A stretch of 51,594 nt of DNA from Collinsella sp. (lineage in GTDB: Bacteria > Actinomycetota > Coriobacteriia > Coriobacteriales > Coriobacteriaceae). The first letter of the stretch is position 1. Each line of letters starts with the position of its first letter. The stretch spans positions 1 to 51,594 of the forward strand of contig DYAA01000133.1 in NCBI GenBank assembly GCA_019419405.1. Direction: 5' to 3'. The notes beneath the pieces are model-generated. The model was not told the origin of the DNA, made no database searches, and was given only the letters and a program-made list of their open reading frames with translations. Below, piece by piece: positions 49,232 through 51,594 of this stretch. A program made the translations under genes and the position numbers.

Positions 49232-49358
49232 GGGTCCGGCATAGGTTAACTTTCCGCCGCGTCCTCGGACATGCAAGAAGCTCCCGCTGCGCACTTCGTG
49301 CGGCGGGAGCTTCTTGCGTCCTGCGGAATGCGGCGGAAAGTTAACCTATGCCGGACCC
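49232..49358. repeat. 127-base giant hairpin, copy 2
   Basis: The outer arms GGGTCCGGCATAGGTTAAC plus TTTCCGCCGC pair perfectly over 29 bp with the right arm ending CCTATGCCGGACCC. The inner stem is GCAAGAAGCTCCCGC/GCGGGAGCTTCTTGC. Length, inner loop and cap equal those of copy 1, while the arms differ at many positions, always with matching change on the other side. It lies between the convergent larD and tetR genes. Confidence 0.9.
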
Positions 49359-49513
49359 TGCGGGAATCCAGTTGCGTTCGAACAAGCAACCAACATATAT
49401 ATCTGAATTTGGATGTGGTGGGCACTTTGTTGTTAGGCGCTTTGAGGTGCGAGTGACACTTTGGGATGCGTGGCGCCTTGGCGTAGGGCGGTGCTTTGGG
49501 ATGAGCTTCTTAC

Positions 49514-50053
49514 TTAGTTGAAGAGGGGTTTTATGGCTGATAGGTAGTCTTTGGCTACGTCCTCTTTTGGGGCTTGGAAGTTATGCCAGGCCCACCATTG
49601 GACCATTCCTACGAAGCTTGAGGCTATGTGGTGTAGTAGGAAGCTTCGGTCCATGGTAGCGGCGGGGCCGTTTGGGTCGGTAGGGACGGTTTCGGCTGCG
49701 CGCGACATGATGGTCTTGCGGAGGCTGTCGGCGAAGACGCGTGAGCCGGCGCCGGCTACCAGCGCTCGGACGCCCTGGCGACGTTCCCATAGATTGTTGA
49801 GAATATGCTCGACCTGCACGAGTGGGTCGTCGAGCGGTGTGCCATCGTCATCGAGGGCGTGGGTGCAGATGTCGCTCACGAGTTCGGACAGTAGGTCATC
49901 TTTGCTCTTGAAGAGGCCATAGAACGTGGCCCGACCCACATGGGCGCGAGCGATGATGTCGCCGACGGTGATCTTGCCGTAGTCCTCTTCGCGCAGCAGT
50001 TCGGAGAACGCCGCGACGATGGCGGCGCGGCTTTTTGCCTTGCGGGCATCCAT
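49514..50053 (-). CDS. TetR-family transcriptional regulator
   Basis: The N-terminal helix-turn-helix is clear: ITVGDIIARAHVGRATFYGLFKSKDDLL, split around residue 40. The C-terminal 120 residues are a ligand-binding helical domain of unknown specificity. I start at the ATG at 50053 (MDARKAKSRAAIV), 2 bases after the larC stop; an extension to 50101 only reads back into larC. It is the last gene of a minus-strand larB-larC-tetR operon. In Lactobacillus plantarum the lar genes are controlled by a Crp-Fnr regulator, so control by TetR would be a difference. Confidence 0.88.
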   Translation of the reverse strand: MDARKAKSRAAIVAAFSELLREEDYGKITVGDIIARAHVGRATFYGLFKSKDDLLSELVSDICTHALDDDGTPLDDPLVQVEHILNNLWERRQGVRALVAGAGSRVFADSLRKTIMSRAAETVPTDPNGPAATMDRSFLLHHIASSFVGMVQWWAWHNFQAPKEDVAKDYLSAIKPLFN

Positions 50054-50055
50054 GG

Positions 50056-50973
50056 CTATGCGTCCGTGTGAACGAGCAGGCAGCGGAGCGTACCGGAGCA
50101 ACCCTCGTAGGGGCGCTTACCGGCGCCGTAGCCGACGGCCTCGATGCGGTAGCGGGCCGGCAGGTGCTCGGACGTGCGCAGTGCGGCGACGATGGCGGCG
50201 CCCGTGGGCGTCACGAGCTCGCCGGCGACCGGCGCGGGCGTGAGGGCGATATTGCCCGCTTGGCACAGGTTGACGACAGCGGGGACAGGAATGGGCATAA
50301 GGCCGTGGGCACAGCGGATGGTGCCGCGACCCTCGGAGAGCGACTCGACCACGATGTCCTCAATACCCAGGTCATCGAGGCAGATGGCGACAGAGCAGAC
50401 GTCGACGATGGAGTCGATGGCGCCCACCTCGTGGAACATGACGGTCTCGGTCGTTTTGCCGTGGGCCATGGCCTCGGCGGCGGCGAGCGCGGTAAAGATG
50501 GCGAGCGCGCGACGCTTGGCGCCATCGCTTAGCTGCGAGTCATCGATGATGGCGGTGACGTCCGCCAAGGAACGGTGGTGATGGTGGTGGGCGTGATGGT
50601 GACCCTCGTGGCCATGACCGTGGGCCTCATGGTCATGCTCGTGGCAGTGCTCGTGTTCGTGCTCGCCATGATCATGATGGTAGTGCTCATGCTCATGTGT
50701 GTGCTCGGTGCCCGCTTCGTTGCCGTAGAGCCAGACCATGTCGTGGTCGTGGTTCTCGAGCTCCTCAGCCAGCTGAACATCAAAGTCGCAGGCGTCGATA
50801 CCATGCTTGCTTACGCGTGTGACGGCGATCGTAAAGCCGTCGACCGGCAGCGTGGCGAGCTGCTCGCGCAGGTGCTCCTCGCTGGCGCCTAGGTCGAGCA
50901 GGGCCGCGACGGTCATATCGCCGCTGATGCCCGAGGTGCCGTCGATGATAAGCGTGTGCTGATGATTGGACAT
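50056..50973 (-). CDS. larC: Nickel-pincer cofactor protein LarC, N-terminal half only (LarC1-like)
   Basis: LarC inserts nickel into the pincer cofactor in a CTP-dependent reaction. The 305-residue product starts TLIIDGTSGISGDMTVAAL and contains a striking His-rich stretch (24 His in residues 91-133) that should bind nickel. Then come FHEVGAIDSIVDV, LSEGRGTIRCAHG and PTGAAIVAAL. It stops after RYRIEAVGYGAGKRPYEG, CSGTLRCLLV. Full LarC proteins continue with a C-terminal domain opening in a LETNIDDM-like motif, which is absent here; tetR follows at once. In lactobacilli LarC1 and LarC2 are joined by frameshifting, and no such site or LarC2 is visible. Confidence 0.9.
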   Translation of the reverse strand: MSNHQHTLIIDGTSGISGDMTVAALLDLGASEEHLREQLATLPVDGFTIAVTRVSKHGIDACDFDVQLAEELENHDHDMVWLYGNEAGTEHTHEHEHYHHDHGEHEHEHCHEHDHEAHGHGHEGHHHAHHHHHRSLADVTAIIDDSQLSDGAKRRALAIFTALAAAEAMAHGKTTETVMFHEVGAIDSIVDVCSVAICLDDLGIEDIVVESLSEGRGTIRCAHGLMPIPVPAVVNLCQAGNIALTPAPVAGELVTPTGAAIVAALRTSEHLPARYRIEAVGYGAGKRPYEGCSGTLRCLLVHTDA

Positions 50974-50983
50974 GGAATGCTCC

Positions 50984-51594
50984 TTAACGGGCGCAGGGCG
51001 TGCCGGCGCTCAGATGATTGATAAGACTTGCCTGGTAGGCGGCACCAAAGCCGTTGTCGATATTGACGACCGAAACGCCGCTGGCGCAGGAGTTGAGCAT
51101 GGCGAGCAGCGCGGCTACGCCACCAAAGCTCGCGCCGTAACCCACGCTGGTGGGAACGGCTATGACCGGACAGCTTACCAGGCCGCCGACAACGCTCGCC
51201 AGTGCGCCCTCCATGCCGGCGATGGCGATGACCACCTGCGCCTGAGCAAGCTCCTCGGCATGCGCGAGTAGGCGGTGCAGGCCGGCGACACCTACGTCGT
51301 AGAGGCGGTCGACCTCGTTGCCATAGAACTCGGCCGTCAACGCGGCTTCCTCGGCGACGGGCAGGTCGCTCGTGCCGGCGCAGGCGACGACGATGCGTCC
51401 GTTGCCGGTAGGGGAGGGCTTGCCGCCCACGAGGGCGAGCTGTGCGTCCGGGACATATCCCAGGTCGATGCCGTTGCCGAGAAGCTTAGCGGTGCGCGCG
51501 GCTTTTTCGGCATCCAGGCGCGTGACCAGGATGCGCTCCTGGCCGGCATCGCGCAGTGCTTCGATAATGGCGGCAATCTGATCGGCGATTTTAC
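50984..51594 (-). CDS. larB: Pyridinium-3,5-biscarboxylic acid mononucleotide synthase, 5'-partial
   Basis: LarB makes the first intermediate of the nickel-pincer cofactor from nicotinic acid adenine dinucleotide. The visible 203 codons run off the end of the window, so the N-terminus is missing. The PurE-like core is clear: GTSDLPVAEEAALT, AGMEGALASVVGGL, VPTSVGYGASFGGVAALLAM and NIDNGFGAAYQASLI. It is the upstream gene of the minus-strand larB-larC-tetR operon, with a 10-base gap to larC. A GTG within the frame at 51430 should not be taken as its start, because the reading frame and family similarity continue upstream to the window end. Confidence 0.93.
   Translation of the reverse strand, partial: KIADQIAAIIEALRDAGQERILVTRLDAEKAARTAKLLGNGIDLGYVPDAQLALVGGKPSPTGNGRIVVACAGTSDLPVAEEAALTAEFYGNEVDRLYDVGVAGLHRLLAHAEELAQAQVVIAIAGMEGALASVVGGLVSCPVIAVPTSVGYGASFGGVAALLAMLNSCASGVSVVNIDNGFGAAYQASLINHLSAGTPCAR

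Overview
The window is GC-rich bacterial DNA whose gene content fits the Coriobacteriia (Actinomycetota), most probably Collinsella or a close relative. This is inferred from gene content and gene order, not from a database search. Most genes lie on the + strand in short, tightly spaced operons with many GTG starts and ATGA-type overlaps. 

Layout. 1-5773: end of a Tad/Flp pilus operon (TadB, TadC, Flp pilin, a second small pilin-like protein, two TadE-like proteins, a large TadG-like protein and a DUF192 protein). 5792-6382: toxin-antitoxin pair behind a small palindrome. 6506-21604: housekeeping genes (rsmI, metG, rsmA, tatD, an SPFH protein, rlmH, proC, serS, a GH5-like protein, two unknown proteins) interspersed with six tRNA genes (Phe, Leu, three Arg-ACG, Ser). 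21665-28362: a D,D-carboxypeptidase divergent from a VanR/VanS-like pair, then pstB and a PhoB/PhoR-like pair. 28558-30622: Wzz/CpsC, the tyrosine kinase CpsD and the PHP phosphatase CpsB. 30662-43500: GNAT, htpG, a pair of YhgE/Pip membrane proteins, an EamA transporter, an M20 amidohydrolase, a decayed MFS gene and hisS. 43758-51594: ppc and a nickel-pincer lactate-racemase region (larA, larD-like channel; facing them larB, larC1 and a TetR regulator).

The most unusual content is non-coding. Five of the six tRNA genes are followed by a 186-190 bp unit that repeats the tRNA 3' tail and its terminator. Between the two tails lie an inverted copy of that tRNA's own T-arm and three hairpins. The hairpin arms differ between loci yet stay self-complementary. 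Two further structured families follow the same rule of constant core plus variable self-complementary arms: a 127 bp giant hairpin after ppc and after larD, and a roughly 145 bp two-hairpin module that brackets the YhgE pair. Short inverted repeats built on GGGAC also recur between genes.

Gene cooperation. The Tad genes would build a thin surface pilus. CpsBCD would control polysaccharide chain length. The two sensor pairs probably read cell-wall or phosphate stress. The lar genes would make the nickel-pincer cofactor and move and racemise lactate, but larC here has only its N-terminal half, so either larC2 lies elsewhere or the system differs.
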